A stretch of 42,999 bases of DNA from Caldilineaceae bacterium (GCA_019637685.1 JAHBVF010000046.1:1-42999); one strand, 5' to 3'. Shown: positions 1 through 8,434, numbered from the stretch's first letter. A program made the numbers and translations. The notes: generated by a model from the letters alone, not told the origin.

Positions 1-575
1 TCCTGGCGCAGGCGGTCCAACTCCTGGCGCACTGTATGCAGGCGGCGCACCTGCTCGGCCACCTGTTTGCGCTGCTCGGTCAGCCCGGCATAGCGATCGA
101 TAAGGGCAATGTGGGTGCGGGGGCGCAGAAGGTTCAGGTGTTCGCCCTGGCCGTGGATATCCACCAACTGGCCGGCCACGTCGCTGAGAATCTGCAACGA
201 GACAGCCCGCCCATTGACCCGGGCAATGTTGCGCCCACCCAGCCGCACTTCCCGGCCCAGAATGAGGGTATTGGGCGCGTCGGGATCGTCCAGCCCTTCG
301 GTTTCCAGCAGGCTGCGGATTTCGGCCAGATGTTCGTCGGCCTGGCCGCGCTGGGGGGAAAGGCTGAAGATGGCGTCGATCTCCGCCCGGTCTGTGCCCG
401 CGCGGATCATCTCGGCCGTGGCCCGATCCCCCAGGAGCAGGCCCAGCGCGTCGATAATAATCGACTTGCCCGCGCCCGTTTCACCGGTCAGCACATTCAG
501 CCCGGCGTGAAAGGGCAGGCGCAGTTCATCAATAATGGCAAAATTGCGAATGTGCAGTTCCAGCAGGGCAGTCAT
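1..575 (-). CDS. recN: DNA repair protein RecN, N-terminal part (partial)
   Basis: Reading the minus strand from the ATG at 575 gives an open frame of 191 codons that runs off the window start. It begins MTALLELHIRNFAIIDEL and has the Walker A motif GETGAGKS near residues 31-38, followed by IIIDALGLLLGDRA. This is the characteristic N-terminus of RecN, an SMC-like ATPase for double-strand-break repair. Further on are the RecN-typical segments GGRNIARVNG and LVDIHGQGEH, then the start of the coiled coil (LTEQRKQVAEQVRRLH). The C-terminal ATPase half lies outside the window. RecN acts in the cytoplasm on DNA ends together with RecA. The gene is divergent from tatA. The plus-strand frames over it are shadows. 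Confidence 0.93.
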   Translation of the reverse strand, partial: MTALLELHIRNFAIIDELRLPFHAGLNVLTGETGAGKSIIIDALGLLLGDRATAEMIRAGTDRAEIDAIFSLSPQRGQADEHLAEIRSLLETEGLDDPDAPNTLILGREVRLGGRNIARVNGRAVSLQILSDVAGQLVDIHGQGEHLNLLRPRTHIALIDRYAGLTEQRKQVAEQVRRLHTVRQELDRLRQ

Positions 576-633
576 GGCGGCGGCTCATCCTCTGGCATCG
601 GGGCAATTGACAACAGCACAACAGGCAGAGATC

Positions 634-662
634 ATTCTAGCACAAATGGTCGGCACACTGAA
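634..662 (-). promoter_or_regulatory. Possible recN promoter
   Basis: On the minus strand, TTCAGT (657-662) and TAGAAT (634-639) are separated by 17 bp and lie about 60 bp upstream of the recN ATG. The -10 is good and the -35 is weak. Confidence 0.3.
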
Positions 663-697
663 AGGGGTGGCGGAGTTTTTTTCTGTGCTTTGGAGAT

Positions 698-725
698 TTG
701 CAGCCCCTTGCGCCCGTGTTATAAT
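698..725 (+). promoter_or_regulatory. Sigma-70-type promoter of tatA
   Basis: TTGCAG (698-703), a 16-bp spacer and a perfect TATAAT (720-725) preceded by TG at the extended -10 position (TGTTATAAT). Transcription would start near 732, giving a leader of about 80 nt before the tatA ATG at 813. Confidence 0.65.
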
Positions 726-812
726 GGGGCCATTCGACCACTCGTAACAGACGACCCCCCATCTGGCCGGGCCGCCAGGCGACGAAGTTTTTCTATATAA
801 GGAGTATCTGCA

Positions 813-1046
813 ATGCCTTCTCTTGGACCTACAGAACTGATTTTGATTTTGGTGATTGTCGTAATCTTCTTCGGCGTGGGCCGTCTGCCAGAGGTCTTTG
901 GTGGGCTGGGCAAAGGCATCCGTGAATTCCGCCGGGCTGCCAAAGACGTTGAGGATGAGAACGAAGAGGATGACGAGCCGAAGGTTGCTCCGAAAAAGAG
1001 CAAGCCCGTCCAGGCAGAAGTAGAAGAGACCGAAGACGCCGCATAG
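813..1046 (+). CDS. tatA: Sec-independent protein translocase TatA/E
   Basis: This 77-aa protein has the TatA architecture. A short N-terminus (MPSLGPTELILILVIVVIFF) forms one membrane helix at about residues 5-22. Next come the hinge FGVGRLPE and the amphipathic helix with GLGKGIREFRRA (about residues 33-44), and finally an acidic/lysine-rich cytoplasmic tail. TatA oligomers form the channel for folded twin-arginine substrates. GGAG at 801-804 lies 8 nt before the ATG. It is a single-gene unit between its own promoter and a terminator; no tatB or tatC is seen in the window. Confidence 0.95.
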   Translation: MPSLGPTELILILVIVVIFFGVGRLPEVFGGLGKGIREFRRAAKDVEDENEEDDEPKVAPKKSKPVQAEVEETEDAA

Positions 1047-1081
1047 GTGTACCTGGGAACTCCTTTTGATGCCGTAGCTCC

Positions 1082-1123
1082 ACCCGGTTGACCATACGCT
1101 TGGGCAACCGGGTTTTGTCTTTC
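1082..1123 (+). terminator. Rho-independent terminator after tatA
   Basis: A perfect 9-bp stem, ACCCGGTTG (1082-1090) with CAACCGGGT (1105-1113), has a 14-nt loop and is followed by the T-rich tract TTTGTCTTTC. Confidence 0.75.
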
Positions 1124-1157
1124 CCGCTCCAACTATCCCCTCGGCAAGGCTGAACGC

Positions 1158-3200
1158 GTGCGAACCCTGCGCTTTCTTGTTCTGATCGCGGCCATTTTTG
1201 CTGTCTACGCCGCGCAATACCTCTTTAACCAGAGCACGCTGGATTTTCTACGCGTCCAGTGGGTGAGCGATAACCTGCCATTTCTCTGGAATCTGCCCCA
1301 ATGGGCACCTCTGGACAGGCAAAGCCTGGGCCTCTATTTAGCTGGCATTGGCGCGCTTCTCTTTGGGCTGGTGGTCTATGCCTGGCCCGGTTCGCGGGCA
1401 GAGGCCACACCATCCGCCAGCGGCAGAGGCTCGCGTTTGGCCGCGCCGGGCTGGATTCTGGTGGCCATTGGGCTTGTGGGGGGCGCAGTCCTTCTCGCTT
1501 TTTTTCAGCAGAACACCCTTCAAAACAATAGGGAACCGGCCTGGACCCACTATCTCTGGGTAGCAGCTATCGGCCTCTTTGCCCTGGGCAGTTGGCTGCT
1601 GGACAACCGCGCCGCGCCCGCGGAGGGTCAGCCAAACCCAGAGCAAAGTTGGCGGGTATTTCTGGTGATTCTGGTGATAGGCGGCCTGCTTCTGGGCTGG
1701 CAATTGGATTCTGCGCCTTTGCGGATCGACGGCGATGAAGCAAGCCACGGCTTGCAAGCCCTGTCTATTCTGTCTGGGCAGGAGACGGGTATCTTTGGGC
1801 CGGGGTGGGCCAACATTCCTCTGCTGGCCTACTATCCCGCGGCATTGGGGATGACTTTCAGCGGGGATTGGCTGTTGGGCAACCGGCTGGCTGGTCTTTA
1901 TGCCGGCCTGCTGACGCTATTGGGCGTCTGGCTGTTGGGATGCGAGCTTTTCCGCTGCGCGCCCGAACAGACAACCGGTCTGGACGACGGGCGGGTTCCC
2001 GCGTTGCTGGCCGCGGCTTTTGTCGGCATTGGCTACACATTTGTCCATTTTGGACGCCAACCCCAATACTTGGAGCCTGTGGCCTGGGGTGTGCTCGGGC
2101 TGTGGGCGTTGCACCGAGGCGTGCGCACCGGCTCCCGGCCTTCCCTGGCCCTGGCCGGGCTGCTGCTGGGGCTGACCGGCGCGCTCTATTACAGCGGACG
2201 CATCTTTGGGCTGATTGCCCTGCTCTGGTGGTTTTATCTGCTGCTGGCCAGGCGGCGCTGGCTCTCCTCTGTTGGCTGGCAGGGCTTTGGCCTGTGGGCA
2301 GGGGGCGTCTTTCTCTTTCTGGCCCCCTTTGCCGGTATCTGGCTGCAAAACCCTTCGGCCTTCTATCTGCGCCTCCAGGAAGTCTCTATTTTCAACCCGG
2401 CCGGGCTGGCCCACATACAGTCGGTCTTTGGGGTTGACGGCATTGGGCCTGTCCTGCTGGAGAATGCCCGGCGCACGGCCCTGACCTTCTGGATTTTCGG
2501 GGACAAAAGCACCCAATTTGGGTGGCAGACGCCAATGCTGGACAGCCTGACAGCCCCGCTCCTTCTCCTGGGAATCGGCTATCTCCTTCTGAGTCTGGAC
2601 CGGATGCAAAGCTGGATGCTGCTCACCTGGCTGGCCGGAGTCGTGATTCTGGGGGGCGTACTGGTTATCAACTCCCCCTACTGGCCCCGGCTGTTGCCCG
2701 CCCTGCCCGCGGCAGCGCTGATCTGCGCATTGGCCGTGGACAGAATGCGGGTCACATTGACGAAGAGTGTCAGCCCCTGGCTGGGGCAGTTCAGCCTGCT
2801 TGTGGTGATGGGACTGCTTGTATTGGCGGGCAGCCAGAACTGGGTGGCGTGGTACGCGGACAAGACCGTCTATGGCGACGCGGAGAGCTTTGCCGGGCGG
2901 GCCATTCGCAGCCTGCCCCCGGAGCGCACCGCGGTTCTCATTGACACAGACAGCGAACTGCGCGCCGAATGGGGCGAGCGCACAGTGGAATTTCTGGCGG
3001 GCGGCCCCTACGCGGGGAAACGGGCCACCATCCACCCCGAGGATTGGCCCGCCAATCTGCCGCCCCAATCCTCCGTCATTCTCCAACCGGATGACCAGCC
3101 TTTGGCTGCTGAGCTACAGGCCCGCTATCCCGGCGGCGTCTTCCTGCTCCAACGCAACCGAGCGGGCAATCCGGTCGTCTTCGTATACCAGCTGCCCTAG
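1158..3200 (+). CDS. Multi-pass membrane glycosyltransferase, GT39/ArnT-PMT-like
   Basis: A 680-aa integral membrane protein with a dozen or so hydrophobic segments: the N-terminus, about 48-65, 95-115, 133-147, 166-185, and then many more to about 580. The loop RIDGDEASHGLQAL (D191, D193, E194) sits just after a membrane helix. This fits the first extracytoplasmic acidic motif of GT-C glycosyltransferases such as PMT and ArnT, which transfer a sugar from a polyprenyl-phosphate donor. The hydrophilic C-terminal 120 residues probably form a periplasmic domain. The GTG start at 1158 is the first one downstream of the tatA terminator, with a weak AAGG upstream. Donor and acceptor cannot be told. 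It is convergent with the acyl-CoA dehydrogenase gene. Confidence 0.8.
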   Translation: MRTLRFLVLIAAIFAVYAAQYLFNQSTLDFLRVQWVSDNLPFLWNLPQWAPLDRQSLGLYLAGIGALLFGLVVYAWPGSRAEATPSASGRGSRLAAPGWILVAIGLVGGAVLLAFFQQNTLQNNREPAWTHYLWVAAIGLFALGSWLLDNRAAPAEGQPNPEQSWRVFLVILVIGGLLLGWQLDSAPLRIDGDEASHGLQALSILSGQETGIFGPGWANIPLLAYYPAALGMTFSGDWLLGNRLAGLYAGLLTLLGVWLLGCELFRCAPEQTTGLDDGRVPALLAAAFVGIGYTFVHFGRQPQYLEPVAWGVLGLWALHRGVRTGSRPSLALAGLLLGLTGALYYSGRIFGLIALLWWFYLLLARRRWLSSVGWQGFGLWAGGVFLFLAPFAGIWLQNPSAFYLRLQEVSIFNPAGLAHIQSVFGVDGIGPVLLENARRTALTFWIFGDKSTQFGWQTPMLDSLTAPLLLLGIGYLLLSLDRMQSWMLLTWLAGVVILGGVLVINSPYWPRLLPALPAAALICALAVDRMRVTLTKSVSPWLGQFSLLVVMGLLVLAGSQNWVAWYADKTVYGDAESFAGRAIRSLPPERTAVLIDTDSELRAEWGERTVEFLAGGPYAGKRATIHPEDWPANLPPQSSVILQPDDQPLAAELQARYPGGVFLLQRNRAGNPVVFVYQLP

Positions 3201-3233
3201 CCCAGACCGCTTCCCATATGCCTGCCCCGATTC

Positions 3234-4475
3234 CTACGCAGTCACCGGATTGCTGTTGGCCGTCTCTGGCTCTGTCTTTTGCTCAGCCACCCGTTGCAGG
3301 GCAATCCGCCCAAACATGGACAGCGCCTGATCGTCGTTGAGCGGGTGAAAGATGCCGGGACGCACATCCCGGAAGTACCGTTCCAGGGGCAGAGAGCGGT
3401 TCATCCCAGAGCCGCCCACCACCCGCAAGCACTGATCCACCGCATCAATGGCATTATTTGTAGCCGTTACTTTTGTCGCCACCACATACGGCGAAAGCGC
3501 GGCCCGGCTGTCGGGCTGCTCACTCCAGTCCCGCGCCACACTATAGACCAGCGCCCTGGCCTGGGTCAGCAACAGATCAGCCTGGCCGAGGCGATGTTGG
3601 ATGTTGTCCAAGCTGGCAATGGGCTTTCCCAGCGCGGTGGGCACGCGCTCATTGGCATAGGCCGCGGCAAAGTCCAGCGCGGCCTGGGCCACGCCCAAAT
3701 AGACGCCGCTGACTGTCAGCGCAAACCAGGCGTTGTAGGTGGCACGGGCCGGGTCACCCTTCTCTGGGCCACCCCGGCCCAGCATCTGATCTCCGCCCAC
3801 CCGGGCATTGACAATTTCGATGTCGTGGCTGCCCGTGGAGCGCATCCCCAGGCTGTCCCACGTCTCAATAATGCGGATGTGTTCGCCCTTGGGAATGACA
3901 AAGCGGGCCACGTGGCCGCTACCGTCCTGCAATGCCGCGGGCACAATAAAATAGTCCAGCTCCGGGCTGAGGCTGGCGAAGCTTTTGCGCCCGTTGATCA
4001 CCCAGGCATCCGGCTCGTCGCTGGCACCGTTTGTGTAAATCGGCTCGGCAGTGGTGTCGGGCAGACCGCCCCGGCTGGGGCTGCCCAGGCGCGGTTCCGT
4101 GGCCACGGAGTTGATCAGCGCGCCCTTTTCCACCGCGTCCCGGCAGACCTGGGCGAAGAGGGCTTCCGGCCAGCCCCGGCTTTCGGCCACCGCGCCCAGC
4201 ACCTGCACGTGCATCACAAAACTGAGGGCTGTGCTGCCGTCGCCCGCGGCCAGGGCTTCCATTGTCAGCACAGATTCCAGCAGATCCGCGCCCCAGCCGC
4301 CGAATTCCGCCGGGATGATCAGCGAAGGCAGCCCCGCGGCCCGGATATCGGCGAAATTTTCGTGGGGAAAGGAGCCGTCTCGGTCGTGCTGGGCAGCCCT
4401 GGCCTGGAAAGTGGGGGCCAATTCTTTGGCGATCTGGACAAAGCGTTTCTGGCGGTCAGTTCGGGGGTAAAGCAT
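3234..4475 (-). CDS. Acyl-CoA dehydrogenase family flavoprotein
   Basis: A 413-aa protein of normal family length. An alpha-helical N-terminal domain contains GLPSLIIPAEFGGWGAD (about residues 48-64). A beta domain contains GRKSFASLSPELDYFIV and the segment DSLGMRSTGSHDIE. The C-terminal helical domain ends with YFRDVRPGIFHPLNDDQAL, typical of the FAD-dependent acyl-CoA dehydrogenase superfamily. It would oxidise an acyl-CoA to the enoyl-CoA and pass electrons to ETF; the substrate is not predictable. I chose the ATG at 4475 because AGGAG lies 6 nt upstream. An in-frame extension to 4559 has no ribosome site and would be encoded by short repeats. It is divergent from the B12-binding gene, and the neighbourhood suggests acyl-CoA metabolism. 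Confidence 0.9.
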   Translation of the reverse strand: MLYPRTDRQKRFVQIAKELAPTFQARAAQHDRDGSFPHENFADIRAAGLPSLIIPAEFGGWGADLLESVLTMEALAAGDGSTALSFVMHVQVLGAVAESRGWPEALFAQVCRDAVEKGALINSVATEPRLGSPSRGGLPDTTAEPIYTNGASDEPDAWVINGRKSFASLSPELDYFIVPAALQDGSGHVARFVIPKGEHIRIIETWDSLGMRSTGSHDIEIVNARVGGDQMLGRGGPEKGDPARATYNAWFALTVSGVYLGVAQAALDFAAAYANERVPTALGKPIASLDNIQHRLGQADLLLTQARALVYSVARDWSEQPDSRAALSPYVVATKVTATNNAIDAVDQCLRVVGGSGMNRSLPLERYFRDVRPGIFHPLNDDQALSMFGRIALQRVAEQKTEPETANSNPVTA

Positions 4476-4813
4476 TGCATACTCCTGGAAATTGCGAATG
4501 GCGAGTGGCGAGTTGCGTACGTCCGCTTGCCGGTTGGACGACGGACGAGCAGAACTCAAATCCCTTCCATTTTAGCATAGCCTTCAGCCGGTTTAGAAGT
4601 AAGCACCACGCCTCGTTCCCATCGATCCGCGTGGGATCATCCGTGGGCCGCTCCGCGGCAGATGTGTCATCGCCCCAAAATGTACAACACCCACCAATTC
4701 CGCTACAATACGCATATTCTGTCGTTTCTTGGCTTGGCGACAGGTTGACATCCACATCTTACTGTCATCCTGTCATCCGGTCAGGTTTTCTCCTCCGCCC
4801 AAAGGAGCCGCCG
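4476..4813. other. Divergent intergenic region with 7-bp repeats
   Basis: The region separates the acyl-CoA dehydrogenase and B12-binding genes. It holds three 7-bp units GCGAATG/GCGAGTG/GCGAGTT (4494-4514), a candidate plus-strand promoter (4681-4709), a small hairpin CTGTCG/CGACAG (4719-4743), a doubled TGTCATCC, and a possible CTCC/GGAG pairing (4790-4807) that would cover the ribosome site of the next gene. I looked for a cobalamin riboswitch and saw no B12-box-like sequence. Confidence 0.5.
4681..4709 (+). promoter_or_regulatory. Candidate promoter of the B12-binding protein gene
   Basis: TGTACA (4681-4686), a 17-bp spacer and TACAAT (4704-4709), about 100 nt upstream of the ATG at 4814. 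Confidence 0.4.
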
Positions 4814-5209
4814 ATGGCTGAACGCAAAATCCGTGTACTCGTCGCCAAACCCGGCTTGGACGGCCACGACCGGGGCGCAAAAGTAGTGGCCCGCGCCCTG
4901 CGCGACGCGGGCTTTGAAGTCATCTACACCGGCATCCGCCAGACGCCGGCGATGATTGCCGAGGCCGCGCTCCAGGAAGATGTGGATGTGGTGGGTCTTT
5001 CCATCCTCAGCGGCGCGCATATGACCCTCTGCCCCAAAGTCGTCGATCTCCTGCGCGGCCAGGGCCAAGACGACGTGACCGTCCTCGTCGGGGGCATCAT
5101 CCCCGATGAAGATGTGGCTCCCTTGCAGGCCGCGGGCGTCCAGGGCGTCTTCGGGCCGGGCACGTCCACCCAGGACATTGTTGAATTCATTCGTACGGCT
5201 GTTATATGA
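4814..5209 (+). CDS. Stand-alone cobalamin-binding domain, methylmalonyl-CoA mutase C-terminal type
   Basis: A 131-aa protein consisting only of the B12-binding Rossmann domain of methylmalonyl-CoA mutase. The cobalt-ligand motif DGHDRG has its histidine at residue 18. Next are VVGLSILSGAHM, the glycine-rich VLVGGIIPDED and the terminal GVFGPGTS. In split mutases a small subunit like this pairs with a separate TIM-barrel catalytic subunit to isomerise acyl-CoA with adenosylcobalamin; that subunit is not in the window. AAAGGAG (4801-4807) precedes the ATG at 4814, which excludes the longer in-frame extension from 4475. meaB follows 110 nt downstream and would encode the chaperone of the same enzyme. 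Confidence 0.93.
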   Translation: MAERKIRVLVAKPGLDGHDRGAKVVARALRDAGFEVIYTGIRQTPAMIAEAALQEDVDVVGLSILSGAHMTLCPKVVDLLRGQGQDDVTVLVGGIIPDEDVAPLQAAGVQGVFGPGTSTQDIVEFIRTAVI

Positions 5210-5230
5210 GGAAGCGGTTGATTGGTGGGG

Positions 5231-5296
5231 TAGTTGATTGGTTCACTGGTTGATTGGAGTAGGCACATCCTAATCAACCAGTGAACCAATCAACTA
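5231..5296. repeat. 25-bp perfect inverted repeat between the B12 gene and meaB
   Basis: The arms 5231-5255 and 5272-5296 are exact reverse complements, with a 16-nt loop. The arms and flanks are built from degenerate copies of a GGTTGATTGG-like unit that also continues downstream. The hairpin can form in RNA between the two genes. There is no T tract behind it, so it is more likely a processing or stability element or a repeat-derived structure than a terminator. Confidence 0.85.
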
Positions 5297-5319
5297 TTCA
5301 ACCATTCAACAAACCCACA

Positions 5320-6339
5320 ATGCCCAAAAACCTTCCCCCTTCCCAACTCATCCCCCGCCTGCTCGCTGGCGATCGGCTGGCCCTTTCCCGCGCTATCAGC
5401 CGGTTGGAGGAGGGCGGCGAAGATGCCCGCGCGCTGCTGGCAGGTATCTTCCCCCACACAGGCCGGGCACACCTCATCGGCATCACCGGCGCGCCGGGCA
5501 CAGGCAAATCCACCCTCGTCACCGGTCTGGTGCAGGCCTATCGGGCCGCGGGGATGACAGTGGCGGTGCTGGCCGTGGACCCCACCAGTCCCTTCACTGG
5601 CGGTGCGCTGCTGGGGGACCGGGTGCGCATGTCCAAACTGAGCGGAGATTCCGGTGTCTTTGTGCGTTCGATGGCGACCCGGGGCAGTCTGGGCGGGCTG
5701 GCCGCGGCCGCTGCCGACGCGCTGCTGCTGCTGGACGCCGCGGGCTACCAGCGCATTTTGATCGAGACTGTCGGCGTGGGCCAGGCGGAGGTGGAGATTG
5801 CGGGCACAGCCCACACGACAGTCGTCGTCGAAGCGCCGGGGCTGGGCGATGAGGTCCAGGCCATCAAAGCCGGTGTGCTGGAAATTGGCGACATTTTTGT
5901 GGTCAACAAAGCCGACCGGCCCGGTGTAGCGCGTACGGTCGGCGCACTGGAACTGATGCTGCACATGGCCGAGGGCACGCCGCGCCAGCTCTTTCATCAC
6001 GGCCAGTTGCTGGAAGTGGCCGCACCTGCTGTGGAAAACGAGAACGACGGCTGGCCGGTGCAGGTTTTCAAGACTGTCGCTGTCTCCGGTGGGGGCATCC
6101 CCGAAGTGATGGCGGAAATCGAGCGGCATCGGATGTGGCTGGCAGAGAACGGGCGGCTGGCCGCGCGGGAGCGGCTGCGTATGGCCCGTTCCATTGAGCA
6201 GATCGTCCAGGCCGAGCTTCTGCGCCGCCTGCGCACGGCCCTCCCCGCCGACAGCCTGGCCGGACTGGTGGAAGAGGTCGCTGCCCGCACCCTCGACCCC
6301 TACGCCGCGGCCGAGCGGATGCTGGCCCAGATGGGTTAA
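5320..6339 (+). CDS. meaB: Methylmalonyl-CoA mutase-associated GTPase MeaB (ArgK family)
   Basis: A 339-aa G3E-family P-loop GTPase. Walker A GAPGTGKS is at residues 57-64. Next come the family segment VDPTSPFTGGALLGDRVRM, ETVGVGQAE (G3-like region) and the base-specificity motif NKAD. MeaB proteins guard and reload adenosylcobalamin in methylmalonyl-CoA mutase and related mutases. I chose the ATG at 5320 (MPKNLPPSQL); the in-frame GTG at 5281 lies inside the right arm of the inverted repeat and would add a repeat-encoded tail. No strong ribosome site is seen for either start, so translation may depend on the upstream B12-domain gene. Confidence 0.94.
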   Translation: MPKNLPPSQLIPRLLAGDRLALSRAISRLEEGGEDARALLAGIFPHTGRAHLIGITGAPGTGKSTLVTGLVQAYRAAGMTVAVLAVDPTSPFTGGALLGDRVRMSKLSGDSGVFVRSMATRGSLGGLAAAAADALLLLDAAGYQRILIETVGVGQAEVEIAGTAHTTVVVEAPGLGDEVQAIKAGVLEIGDIFVVNKADRPGVARTVGALELMLHMAEGTPRQLFHHGQLLEVAAPAVENENDGWPVQVFKTVAVSGGGIPEVMAEIERHRMWLAENGRLAARERLRMARSIEQIVQAELLRRLRTALPADSLAGLVEEVAARTLDPYAAAERMLAQMG

Positions 6340-6607
6340 CAAAAAGACAAGAGGAACACAGATTACGCTGAGGACGCAGATTTCGCAGATTATTTCTGTG
6401 TCAATTCTTGCCCTTCTTTTTTGACGCTTGGGAACTCAGGGATCAGCGGCAGACATTTGGAGCAGCGCCGGTTGAGCAGGCTGGGGTTGTTTCCAGCCGT
6501 GTCGAAACCAAGCGGGGTCCTTCTGAATTTTCATTGAGCCTCTTCTCCTATCTGCATCCATCTGCCCAATCCGCGCCATCCGCGTTCCATTCTTCAGGAG
6601 TGTTTTT
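6340..6607. repeat. Intergenic spacer made of short-period degenerate repeats
   Basis: At about 6351-6395 the spacer has overlapping copies of a CGCAGATT-type unit (ACGCAGATTTCGCAGATT). At about 6548-6592 it has a CCATCTGC/CCATCCGCG-type unit. No gene, clear promoter or terminator is visible. GGAG at 6597-6600 is the ribosome site of xylB. Confidence 0.45.
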
Positions 6608-8098
6608 ATGGCCTACCTCATCGGTATCGACTCGTCCACCACCGCCACCAAAGCCCTGCTGATTGACGAAACCGGAGCGATTGTGGCGGTGGCTGCCAGC
6701 GAATACAACTACCGTACCCCCCACCCCCTGTGGAGCGAGCAGGACCCCGCGCTCTGGTGGGACGGCACTGTGCAGAGCATCCGCCGGGTGCTGGCCGATT
6801 CGGGCGTCGATCCCGCGGCGATTGCCGGGGTGGGTCTGACCGGCCAGATGCACGGGCTGGTGCTGCTGGACGCCGCGGGGGAAGTGCTGCGTCCGTCGAT
6901 TCTGTGGAACGACCAGCGCACGGCCAGCCAGTGCGACGAAATCCGCGCCCGCATTGGCAAGCGGGAACTGGTGCGCATCACCGGCAACGACGCGCTGACC
7001 GGCTTTACCGCGCCCAAAATTCTGTGGGTTGCGGAGAACGAGCCGGACATCTACGCCCGCATCCATCAGATTCTTCTGCCCAAAGATTACGTGCGCTACA
7101 AACTGACCGGCGATTTCGCCACAGACCGGGCCGGCGCGGGGGGCACGCTGTTGGTGGAACTGGCGACCCGCGACTGGTCCCCGGCAGTGGTGGAAGCACT
7201 GGGCATTCGTCCCGAATGGTTGCCCCCCACAAATGAGGGCACGCAGATCACCGGCGTCATCTCCCCAGCCGCGGCGGAAGCGACGGGATTGAAAGCAGGC
7301 ACGCCGGTTGTGGGCGGCGGCGGCGATCAGGCCGCGGGGGCCACGGGTGTGGGCGCGGTGGAGGAAGGAATTGTCGCGCTCTCCCTGGGCACGTCGGGCG
7401 TCGTCTTTGCCAGCGCGGACAGCCCCATCTACGAGCCGGAGGGACGTCTCCACGCCTTCCCCCACGCCCTGCCCGGCAGGTGGCACCTGATGGGGGTGAT
7501 GCTCTCGGCCGCGGGCAGCCTGCGCTGGTATCGGGACACCCTCGCGCCCGGCGTGGCCTATGACGACCTGCTGGCCCCGGCCGCGGCCATCCCGCCGGGC
7601 AGCGACGGCCTGCTCTTTCTGCCCTATCTGACCGGCGAGCGCACCCCCCACCCGGACCCATTGGCCCGGGGCGCGTTCGTCGGCCTGACTGTGCGCCACA
7701 GCCAGCCCCACCTGACCCGTGCCGTGCTGGAAGGGGTGGCCTTTGGCCTGGCTGACAGCTTTGAGTTGATGAAAGCGGCGGGTCTCCCGGCCATCCGCCA
7801 GGTGCGGGTGAGCGGCGGCGGCGCACGCAGCCCCCTCTGGCGACAGATTCTGGCCGACGTGCTGGGCAGCGAACTGGTGACGGTCAACACCACCGAAGGC
7901 GCGGCCTACGGCGCGGCGCTCCTGGCTGGTGTGGGCGCGGGCATCTGGCCGGACGGAGAGACCGCCTGCCGGGAGACTGTGCGGGTGACGGGATCGACAA
8001 CACCGGACGCGCAGGCAGTGGCGGTCTATGAAAAAGCGTATAGGGTCTACCGGGAGTTGTATCCGGCGTTGAAGGGGAGTTTCGAGAAGATGGCGTAG
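6608..8098 (+). CDS. xylB: Xylulokinase (FGGY carbohydrate kinase)
   Basis: A 496-aa FGGY-family kinase of standard length. It starts with the phosphate-1 segment YLIGIDSSTTATKALLID. It has the xylulokinase signature GVGLTGQMHGLVLLD, then WNDQRT, and VVGGGGDQAAGATGVG containing the catalytic aspartate region. The nucleotide-binding part has VSLGTSGV (present as LSLGTSGV), and VSGGGARSPLWRQILADV is at the C-terminal end. It phosphorylates D-xylulose to xylulose 5-phosphate for the pentose phosphate pathway. AGGAG at 6596-6600 lies 7 nt before the ATG. No isomerase or transporter is adjacent, so it stands alone here. Confidence 0.93.
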   Translation: MAYLIGIDSSTTATKALLIDETGAIVAVAASEYNYRTPHPLWSEQDPALWWDGTVQSIRRVLADSGVDPAAIAGVGLTGQMHGLVLLDAAGEVLRPSILWNDQRTASQCDEIRARIGKRELVRITGNDALTGFTAPKILWVAENEPDIYARIHQILLPKDYVRYKLTGDFATDRAGAGGTLLVELATRDWSPAVVEALGIRPEWLPPTNEGTQITGVISPAAAEATGLKAGTPVVGGGGDQAAGATGVGAVEEGIVALSLGTSGVVFASADSPIYEPEGRLHAFPHALPGRWHLMGVMLSAAGSLRWYRDTLAPGVAYDDLLAPAAAIPPGSDGLLFLPYLTGERTPHPDPLARGAFVGLTVRHSQPHLTRAVLEGVAFGLADSFELMKAAGLPAIRQVRVSGGGARSPLWRQILADVLGSELVTVNTTEGAAYGAALLAGVGAGIWPDGETACRETVRVTGSTTPDAQAVAVYEKAYRVYRELYPALKGSFEKMA

Positions 8099-8123
8099 TC
8101 CGTCTCTCCGATGAAGAGACGGA
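8099..8123. terminator. Hairpin between convergent genes, possible terminator
   Basis: A perfect 9-bp stem, TCCGTCTCT (8099-8107) with AGAGACGGA (8115-8123), has a 7-nt loop and lies directly between the xylB stop and the stop of the minus-strand gene at 8127. No T tract follows on either strand. Confidence 0.4.
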
Positions 8124-8126
8124 GTG

Positions 8127-8405
8127 TCACTCTCCAGATGTGCGGGAACGAAGCTCGGCATAGCGCCGTGCGCGGACTTCGGCCACTTTGTCCTCGCCTA
8201 TGCTGATCAACTGACCGAGAAACTGGAGTTGGAGCCGGGAAAACTTGTCCAAGCCATAGATGTCCAGGGGTATCTCGTAGCGGCCACAGACAGCGCAGTC
8301 GAAGACCCGGACAAAGATGTCGTCGGCTTTCTGCTCATCGCGCAGATGCAGCAGGTCTGGATCGGGGTGTGTGCATTTGCGGGTGCGGGTGGCGTCTGTG
8401 GACAT
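8127..8405 (-). CDS. Small protein with possible Cys/His metal site
   Basis: A 92-aa protein that I do not recognise. It has CTHPD near residue 11 and CAVC at residues 37-40, a spacing that could bind zinc. A helical, charged C-terminus follows (IGEDKVAEVRARRYAELRSR). I start at the ATG at 8405 because AAGGAA lies about 10 nt upstream; an ATG six codons earlier (8423) lacks a ribosome site. It ends against the xylB hairpin and precedes the AT-rich island. It could be part of the island or a resident small gene. Confidence 0.5.
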   Translation of the reverse strand: MSTDATRTRKCTHPDPDLLHLRDEQKADDIFVRVFDCAVCGRYEIPLDIYGLDKFSRLQLQFLGQLISIGEDKVAEVRARRYAELRSRTSGE

Positions 8406-8434
8406 TTTTTGGGGTTCCTTCATCCAATCTGTGA

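Noticed and set aside
36..800. Plus-strand 254-codon frame at the window start
   Set aside because: Antisense of recN; the minus frame has a Walker A motif and RecN signatures.
3279..4580. Plus-strand 433-codon frame opposite the acyl-CoA dehydrogenase
   Set aside because: Antisense shadow, with His/Gln/Arg-rich composition and no domain.
4716..4813. Possible cobalamin riboswitch ahead of the B12-binding gene
   Set aside because: The leader is only about 100 nt, no B12-box-like sequence is seen, and only small local hairpins occur.
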